Source: Bathynomus jamesi
Lineage: Eukaryota > Arthropoda > Malacostraca > Isopoda > Cirolanidae
Reading direction: 5' to 3'
Length of the DNA stretch: 64,000 bases
Assembly (NCBI GenBank): GCA_023014485.1
Contig: JAJOZX010000926.1
Span: 735,001-799,000 of the forward strand
In this document: piece after piece, positions 31,422 through 42,216 of the stretch
Layout: the number at the start of each line of letters is the position of its first letter
Position numbering within the stretch: position 1 is the first letter of the stretch
Notes under the pieces: model-generated
The model's database searches: none
Seen by the model: the letters and a program-made list of their open reading frames with translations, nothing else
Told to the model about the DNA's origin: nothing
Translations under genes and position numbers: made by a program

Positions 31422-31640
31422 TGGACCGCCTTTATAATCCTTAAATTCCGAATACCACCGGTTAACCCTACACCTAACACGACGCTTTCTGCGACGGCAT
31501 CGCGGAGTTAAAAATTTAAACCGTCACAGGTATAAGTTAAATTAAGCCGGCACGCTATGAAAACTTCTAAATCGCTAAAAACCACTAATATTCAATTACT
31601 TAACTATAACAATGTAAATTTAAACGCAAGTATATAAAAT

Positions 31641-31821
31641 TCAAAAACTATCCAAAGTAAAATTCTCAGCAATATACAAAAGTAGATGCAAAATCAGAGA
31701 GCTCAGGAAATGCGTCCGTTCAGTACAGTCTACACTTACACTACACTACACTATCTATTTTGCTGAAATAATAGTATTTTAGGATAAAAATGTAGTAACA
31801 TAATTAGATGTATATTTATTT
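31641..31821. other. Possible CR1 5' region; nothing else seen
   Basis: It carries a CACTACACTACACTA run at about 31735-31750. The CR1 5' boundary may lie here but cannot be placed without another copy. Confidence 0.3.
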
Positions 31822-32065
31822 ATGAAGCTTCGGTCAAAGATTCGACGTAAGCACCATCAGTGTGTCTGCAAATTTCAAATCTGTCCACTGCATTGCGAAA
31901 CATTCTCAAGCATCTCTCTGGTTATTTTAGCGACTGCCGCGACAATGCGGGTTCGCAGATCCTGCAGGTCCGTAATTCTTGTTTTGTAAACCTCAGATTT
32001 TATGAAGCCCCACGCAAAGAAGTGTAATGGTGTTAAATCCGGAGATTCGGAGATTTCTCGCTTTC
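31822..32065 (-). pseudogene. Tc/mariner-type transposase C-terminus
   Basis: The minus strand gives SPDLTPLHFFAWGFIKSEVY, then TDLQDLRTRIVAAVAKIT and RNAVDRFEICRHTDGAYVE with a stop near 31822. This is the last 75 residues of an IS630/Tc-type transposase, with the third catalytic position read as His in TPLHFF where Asp is usual (TPLDFF). Nothing of the upstream domains is present, because SINE sequence begins at about 32080. The His could be mutation or ancestral divergence. Confidence 0.75.
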
Positions 32066-32079
32066 GCTTCCGCCGCATT

Positions 32080-32300
32080 ATTCATTCTAACGAAGGTCAA
32101 ACTTTTTGCCCCCACCTTAGACCTACAGCTTAACGTGGAATCCGAACCACGCACGACCGAGTCAGGGAAATCAGAAATCACAAATCACAAAGTTCTCGCT
32201 CGGATTCGATCTCATGGCCTTCGAGCGTCTTAACCACCCGGTTATCCAAGATATCCATTTATTTACCAACCCATTTCTCTTTTTGTATGGAAGGATGAAC
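32080..32300 (-). repeat. tRNA-derived SINE, variant of the dimeric family
   Basis: The minus strand reads ATGGATATCTTGGATAACCG, GGTGGTTAAGACGC (box A), GAGATCGAATCC (box B) and then an inserted GATTTGTGATTTCTGATTTC stretch before GTGGTTCGGATTCCACG, CTGTAGGTC and the common tail. It has an extra tRNA-like box B compared with 18781-19051 and lacks the first tRNA head. Confidence 0.7.
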
Positions 32301-32314
32301 AGCTGGGTGATTTT

Positions 32315-32316
32315 AT

Positions 32317-32359
<43 letters not shown>

Positions 32360-32361
32360 TA
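32315..32361. repeat. (TA)n tract
   Basis: An interrupted TA tract between SINEs of two different families. Confidence 0.9.
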
Positions 32362-32375
32362 TATATACATTTCAA

Positions 32376-32530
32376 CTACAAAGAGCACGCAGTATAAAAC
32401 GTAAAGAACGACGCTTTATAGAGAACATTCCGCGCAAGATGAGAAGAGAGAACGAACAAATGAAAAAATGAGGTAACCACCCAGGATCTTCCGATTGCCG
32501 GTCAGATATGATAACCATTACACCACGGGC
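32376..32530 (-). repeat. Second tRNA-derived SINE family, box-B-deleted copy
   Basis: The minus strand starts GAGGCCCGTGGTGTAATGG (box A). Where the plus-strand copy at 32693 reads GATCCCGGGTTCGATTCCCG, this one reads GATCCTGGGTGG, so about a dozen bases including box B are lost. The tail TCATTTTTTCA, CTCATCTTGCGCGGAATGT and CGTCGTTCTTTACG is shared. Confidence 0.75.
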
Positions 32531-32619
32531 CTCACTCGAACAAATGCCGTAATTCCTCTACATACGCGCAGAAACCAATGCCCCAAGGGGGCACCTCCCG
32601 CATGCCGTATCTATATATA

Positions 32620-32805
32620 TACATTTCAACTGCAAAGAACACGCAGTATAAATAACGTAAAGAACGACGCTTGTATAGGAGAACATTCCGCGCAATCGGA
32701 AGATCCCGGGTTCGATTCCCGGGTGGTTACCTCATTTTTTCATTCTCTCTTCTCATCTTGCGCGGAATGTTCTCCTATACAAGCGTCGTTCTTTACGATA
32801 TATAT
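32620..32805 (+). repeat. Second tRNA SINE family, inverted-repeat copy
   Basis: A minus-oriented tail (32650-32692) is joined to a plus-oriented 3' half starting ATCGGAAGATCCCGGGTTCG with an intact T-arm-like CCGGGTTCGATTCCCGG, then GGTTACCTCATTTTTTCA and the same tail (32758-32798). The two tail segments form a 40-base inverted repeat. TA tract follows. Confidence 0.75.
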
Positions 32806-33939
32806 ATATAAAACCTAAATGTTATAATTTAATAAATACACCTGATATCAAATAATGAATTTGGGTTGTGGAGTCAGTGAAAAATAAGAAAACCCCAAAA
32901 TGAGAAAAATATTGAGGGATAACTTCCCAAATCAGTCGTAATGGTTTCTCACTTTCTTTATTAAGTTTTCTTTGCCATTCAACCGTTGATATAAAATTCA
33001 CTTCAAGAAAGGTTTGGAGACTTTAAAAAGTTTTTCTAAAGGTAAGGAAATATATCGGTTTTATGTTATCAAATTTATATACGAAACTTCAGGTTTTTTA
33101 TTGATGTACATACACGGTATTGACAAAAGTAAATGGACACCTTTTTTTCCCCCAAGGTTTATGATTCGGTAAATAAAGTTAATAAATATTAAGATTTATT
33201 GAATGACCAGATTTAGAATCGTGTTCCTTTCCCATTATGTAAAGGTGACACACTTTCTGGCAGTCCATTGATGAGCTTTGACATTTGTTCTTGAGGACAA
33301 TCATCGTTTTGTGTGTGTGTGTGTGTGTGTGTCATCCCTCTACCTCTGTTTATATACTTTGGTTTGTTCGTGTATCTTCAGGGTAGTTACTAGCCGATTT
33401 AATTTTTAATTAACATAATTCATTCAGTATGCAATTTGACTTAACATGGTAAAGTTTTCCGTGAACTGAGTTCCGGCCATGTACGACTCAGTCCTGAAAC
33501 AACTGAACAGTGTGCAACATTATTTTTTTGTTTTATACAAAATCGCATTAACAAAGTTGGCTTACGCAAAGGTTATATATATATATATATCTCACGAATC
33601 GTCGCACATCCGCTTCTTCCCATTAACCCCCTCTATATATAACCTCCGAATCATCGTACGTCACTTCCGGATCAGTGCACTCGCATTTTCCCGCCTTTTT
33701 GAGATTTTGGATGCTCATCACACGCCTGGAGTATGATAACGCTTGGCGTCCCGTGCGATGCCTGACTCGTCATCTTCCGCCTTTCTCTGAGCCCCAGATG
33801 TTAGTCCTTTTCCAGCTGTTGAATGTGTAGTGCATGACTGTTCGCTGTGCATCATTAAACAATGCTTTTTATCCTTTTCCAATCATTAATTTTGGCCTCA
33901 ATACTCGTTATTTGTATTGTTGGTATGAAATTCCAAAGA
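32806..33939. other. No recognisable gene; Tc1-like end near 33112
   Basis: CGGTATTGACAAAAGTAAAT followed by GGACACC (33115-33145) resembles a Tc1 terminal repeat but has no partner found. A (GT)n tract is at 33310-33332 and a short (TA)n at 33572-33591. Otherwise anonymous. Confidence 0.45.
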
Positions 33940-35605
33940 AAGGTGTAAAATTGAATTATGCCACCGTTGCAAGAAAGAAGGAAGTGGTGGACAAGATCTG
34001 AAAAGGTGCCTCCATCGCATCTTTGCAAGCGAAGTACGGCGTGGCCAGGCGTACTCTTTACGACTGGACGCGAGATGCCGATAAGATTGATCAGGAATTT
34101 TCCACCCTTAAGAAACACGGTTGTTTTGAGAAGGTTGAGGCTGGCTTAAATCAGTGAATACAAATGCAGCGATGTCATGGCTTGACTTATACTACTATCT
34201 CACAGAAGGCAAAGGAAATTTATGACGCTTTGCCATCAGGCTCTGCTAATTCTAAACCTCCTTTTGTTGTTTCTGATGGTTGGGTAAATTGTTTCATGCG
34301 TCGCCATCTAGCATCATATGGGTTCGATGCAAAGTGAAGTTGGAAGTAGTGATCAGGTGGCCGCAGACAATGTCATCTCCAAGATTGAAAAGCTTCTTGA
34401 AGACTATTCGCAGAAAAAAATCTTTAATGTTGATGAGACTGGACTTTTTTTGAAGTTACTGCCGAAAAAATCTATTCTCATGAAAGAAAAGGAAAAGGCG
34501 ACTGGCTTTAAGAGCTTGAAAGATCGCATTACAATCTTGTTTTGTGCGAATTCTGCATGTGTCTATCGTATCGGGAAACCAAGAGCATTCAAGAATTTGA
34601 CCAACCATCGTCTCCCTGTTTGGTGGCGCCATACAAAGAAGGCTTGGATGACTGCAATGCTTTTCGGCGAGTGGTTCAAATGCGAATTCATTCCTATGGT
34701 CTAATTATATTTGTCAGAACAAAATTTGTCTTTGTGCTGCTCCTTGATAATGCGCCCAGTCATCCAAGCAGTATTGAATCATGTGATCCTAATTTTAAAG
34801 TGATCTTTCTGCCAACTATCACCACTTCGATTATCCAACCAATGCATCAGGGCATCATTGCTGCTTTCAAGCGAATTTATACTACCAAAATGCTGAGTAG
34901 GATGATCACTTTCATTGAGAATTTGCTAGAAGCCCTTTCCTCAGCCTTCACTTGTGATGAAACCGATTATCCTGCTGAAACTGAAAATCCAAGGAGTGAT
35001 TCTGAAATGCAATCTTCTGCTAGAACCATCTCCAGGCGGAATCAGGACCTGAAATCTTTCTGGAAATCTCAGACAATTCTGAATTGTGTCTCTGACATTG
35101 ATGTAGCTTGGAAAACATGGAATGGGGTTAAAGAATCCACTCTCATTAATGTTTGGGGAAAGTTTTCAGATTCTTTTCTGTCAGGCGGCTTTGAAGGATT
35201 TGACAACCCCGCAGAGAGAGGAGTTCCCATGATTCATTTTGTTGAGATGATTAGGAACATCCCTGGCTGCAAGGATACTGAATCCGATGACATTCAGGAG
35301 CAGCTGACAGATCATAGGAAGGACCTCAGTGTTGAGGAGCTCGCTATGCTCGCATTAAATGATCCTCATCCAGAGGAGATTGAGGAAGAGTTTATGGCCA
35401 AGATTGATCCTGTTAGCATTGGTAAAGACAGTGCCAAAAAGGTCATTACTGGCCTGATGTAAATAATCAACATGGTAGAGAATGAAGATCATGAAACAAA
35501 GCGTTCTACTGAAACTGTGCAAACGTTGCATAAGCTTCATGCAAAATGTTCTAGGGCTTACTACCAAAATCGTGATCCAAAGATCACTGATTTCTTCAAG
35601 GAGTA
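33940..35605 (+). pseudogene. Tigger/pogo-type (CENP-B-like) transposase
   Basis: The plus strand carries a decayed DNA-binding region (ASLQAKYGVARRTLYDW, helix-turn-helix; later WVNCFMRRH). The DDE domain starts at KIFNVDETGLFLKLLP (first catalytic Asp), then KDRITILFCANS, KKAWMTAMLF, and in the next frame VLLLDNAPSHPSSIE (second Asp). The third site reads TSIIQPMHQGIIAAFK, where pogo-family proteins have QPMDQG, so the catalytic Asp is His (GAT to CAT). Frames change at about 34100-34330 and 34690. The C-terminal acidic part runs to about 35460. Length is close to full. Terminal repeats were not found. Confidence 0.85.
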
Positions 35606-36140
35606 GCAGTAAGTTTTGGCATCACTGCCTTTGTACACCTTCAGTAGGTTTAGTTTAAGTTTAGTCTTAAAGTTTGCAAAAAATTAAATTCATTTAATGT
35701 TAAGTTTTAGTGTTAAATGTAGATGTTAAGCATTGGATCATGATCTCCGTTCTCTTGGTCATGGCATTCAATTATGATTAAATCCAGCCGGAAGAGACCA
35801 TGTGTTTAGAGTAACGTAACTTACAAGGCAATATCCTTTCAGTCGTAAAGATGAGCCAAACCGTGTTTTACTAATCTTGCATTACATACAATTTTGTCCA
35901 CAATTATGTACACCTTACTTAATGTACATGTCAAGTAAGTACGTACACTGCACAGTATTTTATATTATAACGGACCTCCGCATTATCGCAATTTTCGTTT
36001 CGTCATACACCTCGATCGCCCCATTAGTGCAACAGTTCGCGAGTGAAATTTTTTCCTAAAATCCAAATTAAGTTTTTATTTTACGGCTTACATCACATGC
36101 CAATTATTACTATAATATTATTAACATCAACACAATAAAA
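35606..36140. other. No recognisable gene
   Basis: Possible 3' flank of the Tigger element. GGACCTCCGCATTATCGC (35974-35991) resembles a pogo-type terminus but its orientation does not fit the element to the left. A (GA)n tract is at 36161-36177. Confidence 0.35.
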
Positions 36141-36177
36141 ATGCGTTCATGCGTTCCTGGAGAGAGAGAGAGAGAGA

Positions 36178-38510
36178 GGTACCACCTCAAAAGGCCTTAC
36201 GTCCCATACCGAGGGAGGAGGAGGTACCAATGGCAACGGGTGCCAGGGAAAAATTCATACACCTTCAAATAGTGTGCAAGATTCGTCTAACCTTTTCTTA
36301 AACTGATCCACAGAGGAACTGTTCACAACCTCTGAAGGTAGCCTGTTCCACGTGTCACAGATCTTATAGATAAAGTAATTCCCACACACACTAGTGCTAA
36401 ACCGTTTCAAATCCAACTTCCAACCACTGTTGCGAGTTGAGTTATCATTTAAACTAAACATGCTTCGAAAATCGACATCGTTGAATCCGTGTAAGAGCTT
36501 CAAAACCTCGGTGAGTTGACCGCGCAGCCTCCGAGTTTCCAGCGAAAACAAATTCAGGGCGCGTAAGCGTCGATTGTAGCCCATATGCCTAACGGAAGGG
36601 ATTAACTTTGTGGCCCTCGCCTGGACTCGCTCCAGCCTGTCAATATCTTTCCTGAGGATGGCCGACCAGAACTGCACAGCATACTCCATGTGCAGCCGAA
36701 CCAGGGAATTGTAGAGAGAGAGCACACCTCCTTATCCCGAAATCAAAATTGCCTCCTCATATAACCCAACAGCTTCTGGGCTTTCTTTTCCACCTCAACG
36801 TAGTTTCGTAAACTTAAGGTCGCTGCTAATTAGCACACCCAAGTCCTTTTCCAAATCAGTAGCCTCGATATTACTCCCCAACATGGAGTAGTCCGACTTG
36901 GGATTGGCGTAGCCAATGTGCATGATCTTGCATTTATAGAAGTTAAACGGCATTTGTCATTTTTCGGACCACTCTTTTATCCTACGTAGGTCCGCACGCA
37001 GTTGCTCGATCGCTTCGGGCGTCCCAACATTGGCCCCAAGCTTGGTGTCATCAGCGAATTTGGCGATCCTACTGACGATGCCACCGTCGATATCATTTAT
37101 GTAAATGATAACCAACAGTGGCCCCAAAACGGAACCCTGAGGAACCCCGTTAGTGACCGAGGCCCAACCCGAGCTAGCCCCTTTAATTACAACCCTCTGA
37201 CGCCTATTCTTCAGACAGTTTTCAATCCACCTACCTACTTTCCCACCGATACCCAGCGCGCGGACTTTGGCCATTAGCCGGCGGTGAGATACCTTATCAA
37301 AGGCTTTCTGAAAGTCGAAATAAAGTATATCAATCGCCCTACTCTTATCATACTCACTCCACATGACGTGGAAAAACTCGAGCAAGTTGGTGAGACACGA
37401 CCTATGCCGTCTAAACCCATGTTGGGAGTCCCCAAACAGCTTGTAGGAATCCAAATGGTCAACGATCCTATCCGCTATTATTCCCTCTAATAATTTACCT
37501 ACAACCGAAGTGAGACTAATGGGACGATAGTTCCCTGGACTTTCGTGATCCCCTTTCTTAAAGATAGGGGTCACGGCTTCCCTCCAGTCACCAGGCACCT
37601 GGCCCGTCTTCAACGATTTGTTGAAGATTGTAGCCAGGTGGGAAGCCACCTGGTCGCGCACTTCCCGCAAGACTCTGGGGAGGAACTGGTGTGGTCCAGG
37701 AGCCTTAAACGCGCTCAGTTTGTCTATTCTATCGGCAACGACTATCGCGGTACACCGAACACTCCAGGCCAGCACCTTCGTGTCTGACGCCTGGCTCGAG
37801 GATGACGTGCGTGTCCTCCATGGTGAACACTCCCGCAAAGTAGTCATTCAGCACATTAGCGATGTCCGCGTCGGAGGTCCGCAGCGCGCCGCTGGGGTCC
37901 TTTAAGGGCCTATCATGCTTCTAATGGGCTTTCTACTATTAACATAAATGAAGAACTCCTTAGGGTTCCTTTTGCAGAGGCTTGCCATCCAGAGTTCTTC
38001 GTTACGTTTGGCCAGCCTAACCTTCGCCTTCACTTCCCTGCACAGGCGGACATATGCCTCAGTGTTCTTATGAGAACGATTGCCTTCGCCCTCTATACGC
38101 AGCTTTCCTATTTCGGATAGCCGAAGCGATGTCACGACTGAACCACTTAGACTGCGTTGAAGCAGGGGTAACCGGTTTTGAGGGTATGGCAGCAGACTGC
38201 AGCACCATAAACTCGTCCCGGAATGTACTCCACACTCCCTCAACATCGCCGCCGACCTCTAACCCCATCTCACCTACGCTATCCCGGAGGCCAACAAAGT
38301 CCGTCCGCCGTAGATTGAGCTTACTGCCTCGAATTAGTACGCTTCACCCGAGGGACGCAGACACAGAACCTAATTAGACCGTGATCACTCCTGCCCATCG
38401 ATTCGTCAACAGTGAGGCCAGTGACGAGGTTGTCTTCGGTTGTGAATACTAAGTCTAGAACGCTTTTGCCTCGTGTAGGCCCACTGACCCATTGACCCAC
38501 AGAGAGAGAG
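36178..38510 (-). mobile_element. Second CR1-like LINE, 5'-truncated
   Basis: The minus-strand element runs from the last part of the endonuclease (SDHGLIRFCV near 38370) through RT to a 3' UTR ending in a (CT)n tract at 36160-36178. It is more diverged from 27075-31640 than two copies of one family would be (for example VPQGSVLGPLLVIIYIND against VPQGSVLGPLLFVIYIND), so it is a separate CR1 family. The 5' end at about 38510 abuts a GA-rich stretch. Confidence 0.85.
36255..38510 (-). pseudogene. CR1-like reverse transcriptase, broken
   Basis: Pieces in order on the minus strand are GPTRGKSVLDLVFTTEDNLV and SMGRSDHGLIRFC (endonuclease end), a linker with VKAKVRLAKRNEELWMASL, then 37847-36957 with SAFKAPGPHQF, TPIFKKGDHESPGNYRPISL, QHGFRRHRSCLTNLLEFF, ILYFDFQKAFDKVSHRRLMA (motif A), GVPQGSVLGPLLVIIYIND (motif B) and KFADDTKLGANV (motif C). 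The C-terminal domain is in 36725-36255 (SLVRLHMEYAVQFWSA, LERVQARATKLIPSV, ICDTWNRLPSEVV). Frameshifts occur near 38250-38320, 37850-37900 and 36730-36950. The palm residues are intact, but the gene is not readable as one frame. Confidence 0.88.
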
Positions 38511-38871
38511 CGAGAGAGACTTGTTGATTGTACAGTACAACTAATTTTACGAAGCCTACCTACCATGTCATTGTACTTTTGTATAAATTTGAAATTAATA
38601 TTGCATGTTGTTTTGGGGTTTCAACAACGAGTCTCGTAGTAAAGCCTAAAGCTTAAGGGCCAAATTAAATTAAATAAATAGTCCAATTTCACAATTATTT
38701 ATTTTGTTAAAATTACTGTAACAACAAAATTGTAAAATTATATTTATTTTATAAATAATTAATCATTCATTCATCAAATTCATGCTTTGGAATCCAGTTT
38801 ATGGAAAAATTTACCACAACAGAACGTTGCACCGTTTAATGGACTATGCTTAAAAAAATTTGTACTATCGG
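38511..38871. other. No recognisable gene
   Basis: AT-rich sequence between the CR1-like LINE and the hAT target duplication. Confidence 0.35.
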
Positions 38872-38879
38872 GTGTGTAT

Positions 38880-41767
38880 TAGGGTTTCTCATTTCCCGGC
38901 CTTTTGCTTATCCCGGGATTCCGGGATAAAAATGATTCCCTTCCCGGGATCCCGGGAAATCCCGGGATATAATTAATTATATTTAAAATATATTATAAAA
39001 TAAATTAACCTGGAAAAGAGGGGGTATAATTATTTTTTATTTTTTTTTATAGTCATTTAATAAGTTCTGCAATCTCCATGATGGGCAAAATAAAATAATA
39101 TTGCTGTGAAAAATATGTATTAAAAAAAATACTTTTCAATTACATAGAAAATTTTCACAAATAAAAAAATTGCTCCGTTTCATTGAAAACTTAATGAATA
39201 CAACGAAAAAAAATTGCCTTTGAATTGCTTAGAAAATTTAAAGAAAAAATAAAAATTACCTTCAAATTGCAAAGAACTTCAATGAATTCAACCAAAAAAA
39301 TTATCACTGTGAATTTTTATAGTACGATTTCAAAAACAAAGATGGTCAATACTTCGATCACTCAATCTTGTTCTCATTTTAGTCACGAAAAGTCCTGCTG
39401 CTGAGAATGCCCTTTCCGATTCTATTGACGTGGGTGGAATCGTCTTTAATGCATTCAAGAGAAGAGAGATGTTCTGCGTTTTTTTCGCCCGTAGCCTCGA
39501 AGATCTCTAGTTCCTTTTTAAGGTGCTTTGCAGCGCTTGCTTTGCTGTCTAGTGTTCTTGATTTCTACCTCGGCTGCTTTAATAGCTGCATCAAGCCTTT
39601 CAGCTAGTCATCGAAGATGACTGAGGGACAGCTGATTCTTGCACATCATTATCTTCATCTGTCTCACGAGAGGTAGAATCAGCAGGTACTCCAAAAAGGC
39701 GATCTAACATCTGCTTTGCTGATGAAATTAACATAGACTTGGTTGGTAAGGCTGGCAAGCTTCTGTCACTTGCGAAAGTTGCGACCTTTTTATAATTCTT
39801 TCCTATTGAGGTATTGTATGAGGCCAGTCAAGTTCTCATTTCTTCTCTCTGTTATGCGTCGAATGAACGACTCCTTTAGTTTTTTTGAAAAAGGTGTGTT
39901 TAGTTGATTTAGTTCGTTCAAAATGAAAGAAAAAACACCTGATGAAAGTAAAGTCGATTCTCTGTTGCCCAGCTTTTCTGCTCCAACTTTTAATGGCTCC
40001 AGCGATGCCACAATGTCACGAATTACAGCAACTTCTTGTTTGTCAAGGTCAAAATTGTCCATATCTTTATTGCAGTCGATGAGAGCTTTCGATACGGATG
40101 ACCTTATTTTGATAAATCGCTCCAGCATGGCTAAAAGACTATTCCATCTGGTTTTGGAATCCAGCAATAGATGCAAACTTTTTCCTTGTTCCTGTTGAAC
40201 ATATCCTTGTAAGATGTTATTCTTTAAAGGTGATTTGCGAAATTTTTTTGCTATTTTCTGACTTTATTGGTGATTTGAGACACGTTGATTTCTTTACCTA
40301 CAGTGTCGTGCGATCCAAATGAAATATCTATCTCGAACGGATCCTCATCAAAGCGCTCACACAAAACACTTTCAAATCAATACTATGATTGAAATCTTCT
40401 CCATCTTCATCTATGTTGTCATTATGTTCGTCATCTTCAGTTTGAATTTCTTCAGAAAGAGTGATTGCAAGTGAAGTGGTTGACTTCTGGTACAAAACAT
40501 CACATACCGCTAAGTGGATTCCGTGTGCATAACACAATTGATGCTCACATTCAATTAGCCTTCCAAATTTCACCATCATAGCTGCACCATCAGTAACACA
40601 AGCCACCACATGTTTTTCTAAAGAAATATGAAATTCCTCTAACTTTTCTTTGATTACTTCAACAGCAGTTTCAGCAGGTAGAGTACTAGAAATCTTCACC
40701 ATTCCTAAGTTCCAAAATGTTCCGTCAGTTTTGTGTATGTTAATATTTAAATACCGGCGATTGTTTAGTGAGGTGTATTCATCTAAGGATAAACTAAACC
40801 TTGATCCTGCATTTATTTGGCTGGTAATTTCAGAATTTAAGCGTTCTTTTATTTGTTTGTACTGCGAATGAACGAGATCCATTACATGTGATGGATTTTT
40901 TGGTAAAGTATATCCTCTGTCTGTCAATGATTTTCTGATGAACTCACTTTTTGTAATAGAATTGATAGAGATGCCATCTAGAGTGGCTAGTTTTTTACTA
41001 TTTCTTCACATGCTTCTTTCTTAATGAAAAACGATGTTAAGGTTTGTTGAGAGGTTTGTCGCTTGCTACTAGTTGCTCCATTTTCCTCGGCTGTGCGCTT
41101 AGCATTAGTAACAGATAACTTGCTAATATTATGCTTGTTAAGCAAATGTCTGATAAGACCGCTTGTAGACCAACCTTTACACTTTATTTGAGTTTTGCAT
41201 TCTTTACAGGTTGCAAATTCTAGTTTCGAATCCTTCACGAAATATTTCCAAGCAAATGATTCTGACATTCTTGATTGAAGGGGTTCGTTTCGAACAAAAT
41301 AAATTAAAACATACTATATATATATAGTACTAGGCTAGTATAGGAACTACAAAGAATCTTGAGTCACAAATACTCACAATATAAAGGAAGTGTGACACTT
41401 GCACAATGCACAACCTGGCGTAATGCAGTTACTGGAGCTACTGAGCGTGGTGACAAATTAAGACAGCATCAGCGCAATTACGCAAGATATTACAGGTCCT
41501 GACAAGTAGTGACAATCTGTGACATGCCATAACAAGCTGAAATTAAAAAACAAAAAACTAAGCAAGCTTAAAACTAACAAATACAAACGTATTCTGACAA
41601 GTTATGGGTTAATTAAACTTACTATTAGCAAAATTTCCCAGTCTTAACACAAAATAAGCAAAATTAAATTTTTAAGAAAATATCCCGGGATTTCCCGGGA
41701 CGGGGAGAATTTCCCGGGAAATTTAAATTAGCTAAAAATCTATCGGGATCCCGGTAAAGAAACCCTA
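38880..41767 (-). mobile_element. hAT transposon with perfect 8-bp TSD
   Basis: The element is 2888 bp. Its ends are TAGGGTTTCTCATTTCCCGG and CGGTAAAGAAACCCTA. The target duplication GTGTGTAT is exact (38872-38879 and 41768-41775). Subterminal regions on both sides hold repeated palindromes CCCGGGAT and CCCGGGAAAT, candidate transposase-binding sites. A BED-finger transposase is encoded on the minus strand. Complete ends with an exact duplication imply recent insertion relative to its neighbours. Confidence 0.95.
39320..41268 (-). pseudogene. hAT transposase with BED zinc finger
   Basis: The N-terminal piece (41268-40987) begins MSESFAWKYFVKDSK and has ATCKECKTQIKCKGWSTSGL with RHLLNKHN: the CxxC...HxxxxH pattern of a BED finger, which binds the transposon ends. 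The central piece (40927-40328) has SRFSLSLDEYTSLNNRRYLN with the first catalytic Asp, and VACVTDGAAMM with the second; CYAHGIHLAVCDVL follows. The third piece (40176-39790) begins MHLLLDSKTRWNSLLAMLE, the conserved RW region. The dimerisation domain is near 39480-39320: TSIESERAFSAAGLFVTKM and LSDRSIDHLCFLKSYY. Frames are broken between each piece, so this copy is defective although every domain is still present. Confidence 0.9.
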
Positions 41768-41775
41768 GTGTGTAT

Positions 41776-41930
41776 AATAGGGTGGAGTGACATTTTTTAT
41801 TTTCAAAATGTCTGGGTGTGGGAAAGATGCGTACTGGAGAAAGCATCAATGTGCTAAAATATTATCCTCCTATTATTAAATTTAAGATGTGCACATTGAG
41901 TTTAAAGTTTCAGAAATATAACAAATCTTG
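41776..41930. repeat. Left arm of a ~4.2-kb inverted-repeat unit
   Basis: From GGGTGGAGTGACATTTTTTA through TTTTCAAAATGTCTGGGTGT, GGGAAAGATGCGTACTGG, ATTATTAAATTTAAGATGTG and CACATTGAG to TTTCAGAAAT, this matches the reverse complement of 45815-45968 with gaps, at roughly three-quarters identity by eye. Confidence 0.75.
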
Positions 41931-42216
41931 TTGAATTTCACCATTAGGTTAATGTGACATTTCAATCCTATTCCAAAAAGCCTGAGGGCAAGGATGACTT
42001 GTATGTCTAAGATAATGATTATGCGATACAAATTTCCTTCCAGAATGTTTGTTACTACGACTAAATTTGCCTCAAAATATTGAAAAATGGCAGAAAATTG
42101 CTGAATTTTCTAAGTTATTTATATAATATAATTCGATTGAAATGCCATGCTTAAAAACACACTCTTTGAGTATGCCATTTATTGCATAGTTATTATTTAT
42201 TTTTTTGTTATACAGG
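41931..42216. other. No recognisable gene
   Basis: Unique-looking sequence inside the inverted-repeat unit, between its left arm and the Jockey insertion. Confidence 0.4.

Larger units (their letters stand above)
27075..31640 (-). mobile_element. CR1-clade LINE, nearly full length
   Basis: The minus-strand element contains an ORF1 with coiled-coil and esterase parts, an ORF2 with endonuclease and reverse transcriptase, and a ~575-bp 3' UTR. The 3' terminus is the 8-base unit TCTGTAGA (one copy here, three in the copy at 63306), the kind of short tandem tail typical of CR1. The 5' boundary is not visible; the open region begins near 31540. The second copy at the right edge of the window confirms the 3' limit. 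Lesions listed under the ORFs show the copy is inactive. Confidence 0.9.

Noticed and set aside
29487..31437. Plus-strand frames overlapping the CR1 element
   Set aside because: They are antisense shadows of ORF1 and ORF2, whose motifs are clear on the minus strand.
33635..35995. CCTCCGAATCATCG (33642) and CCTCCGCATTATCG (35977) as terminal repeats of the Tigger element
   Set aside because: Both are in the same orientation, so they are not inverted termini of one element.
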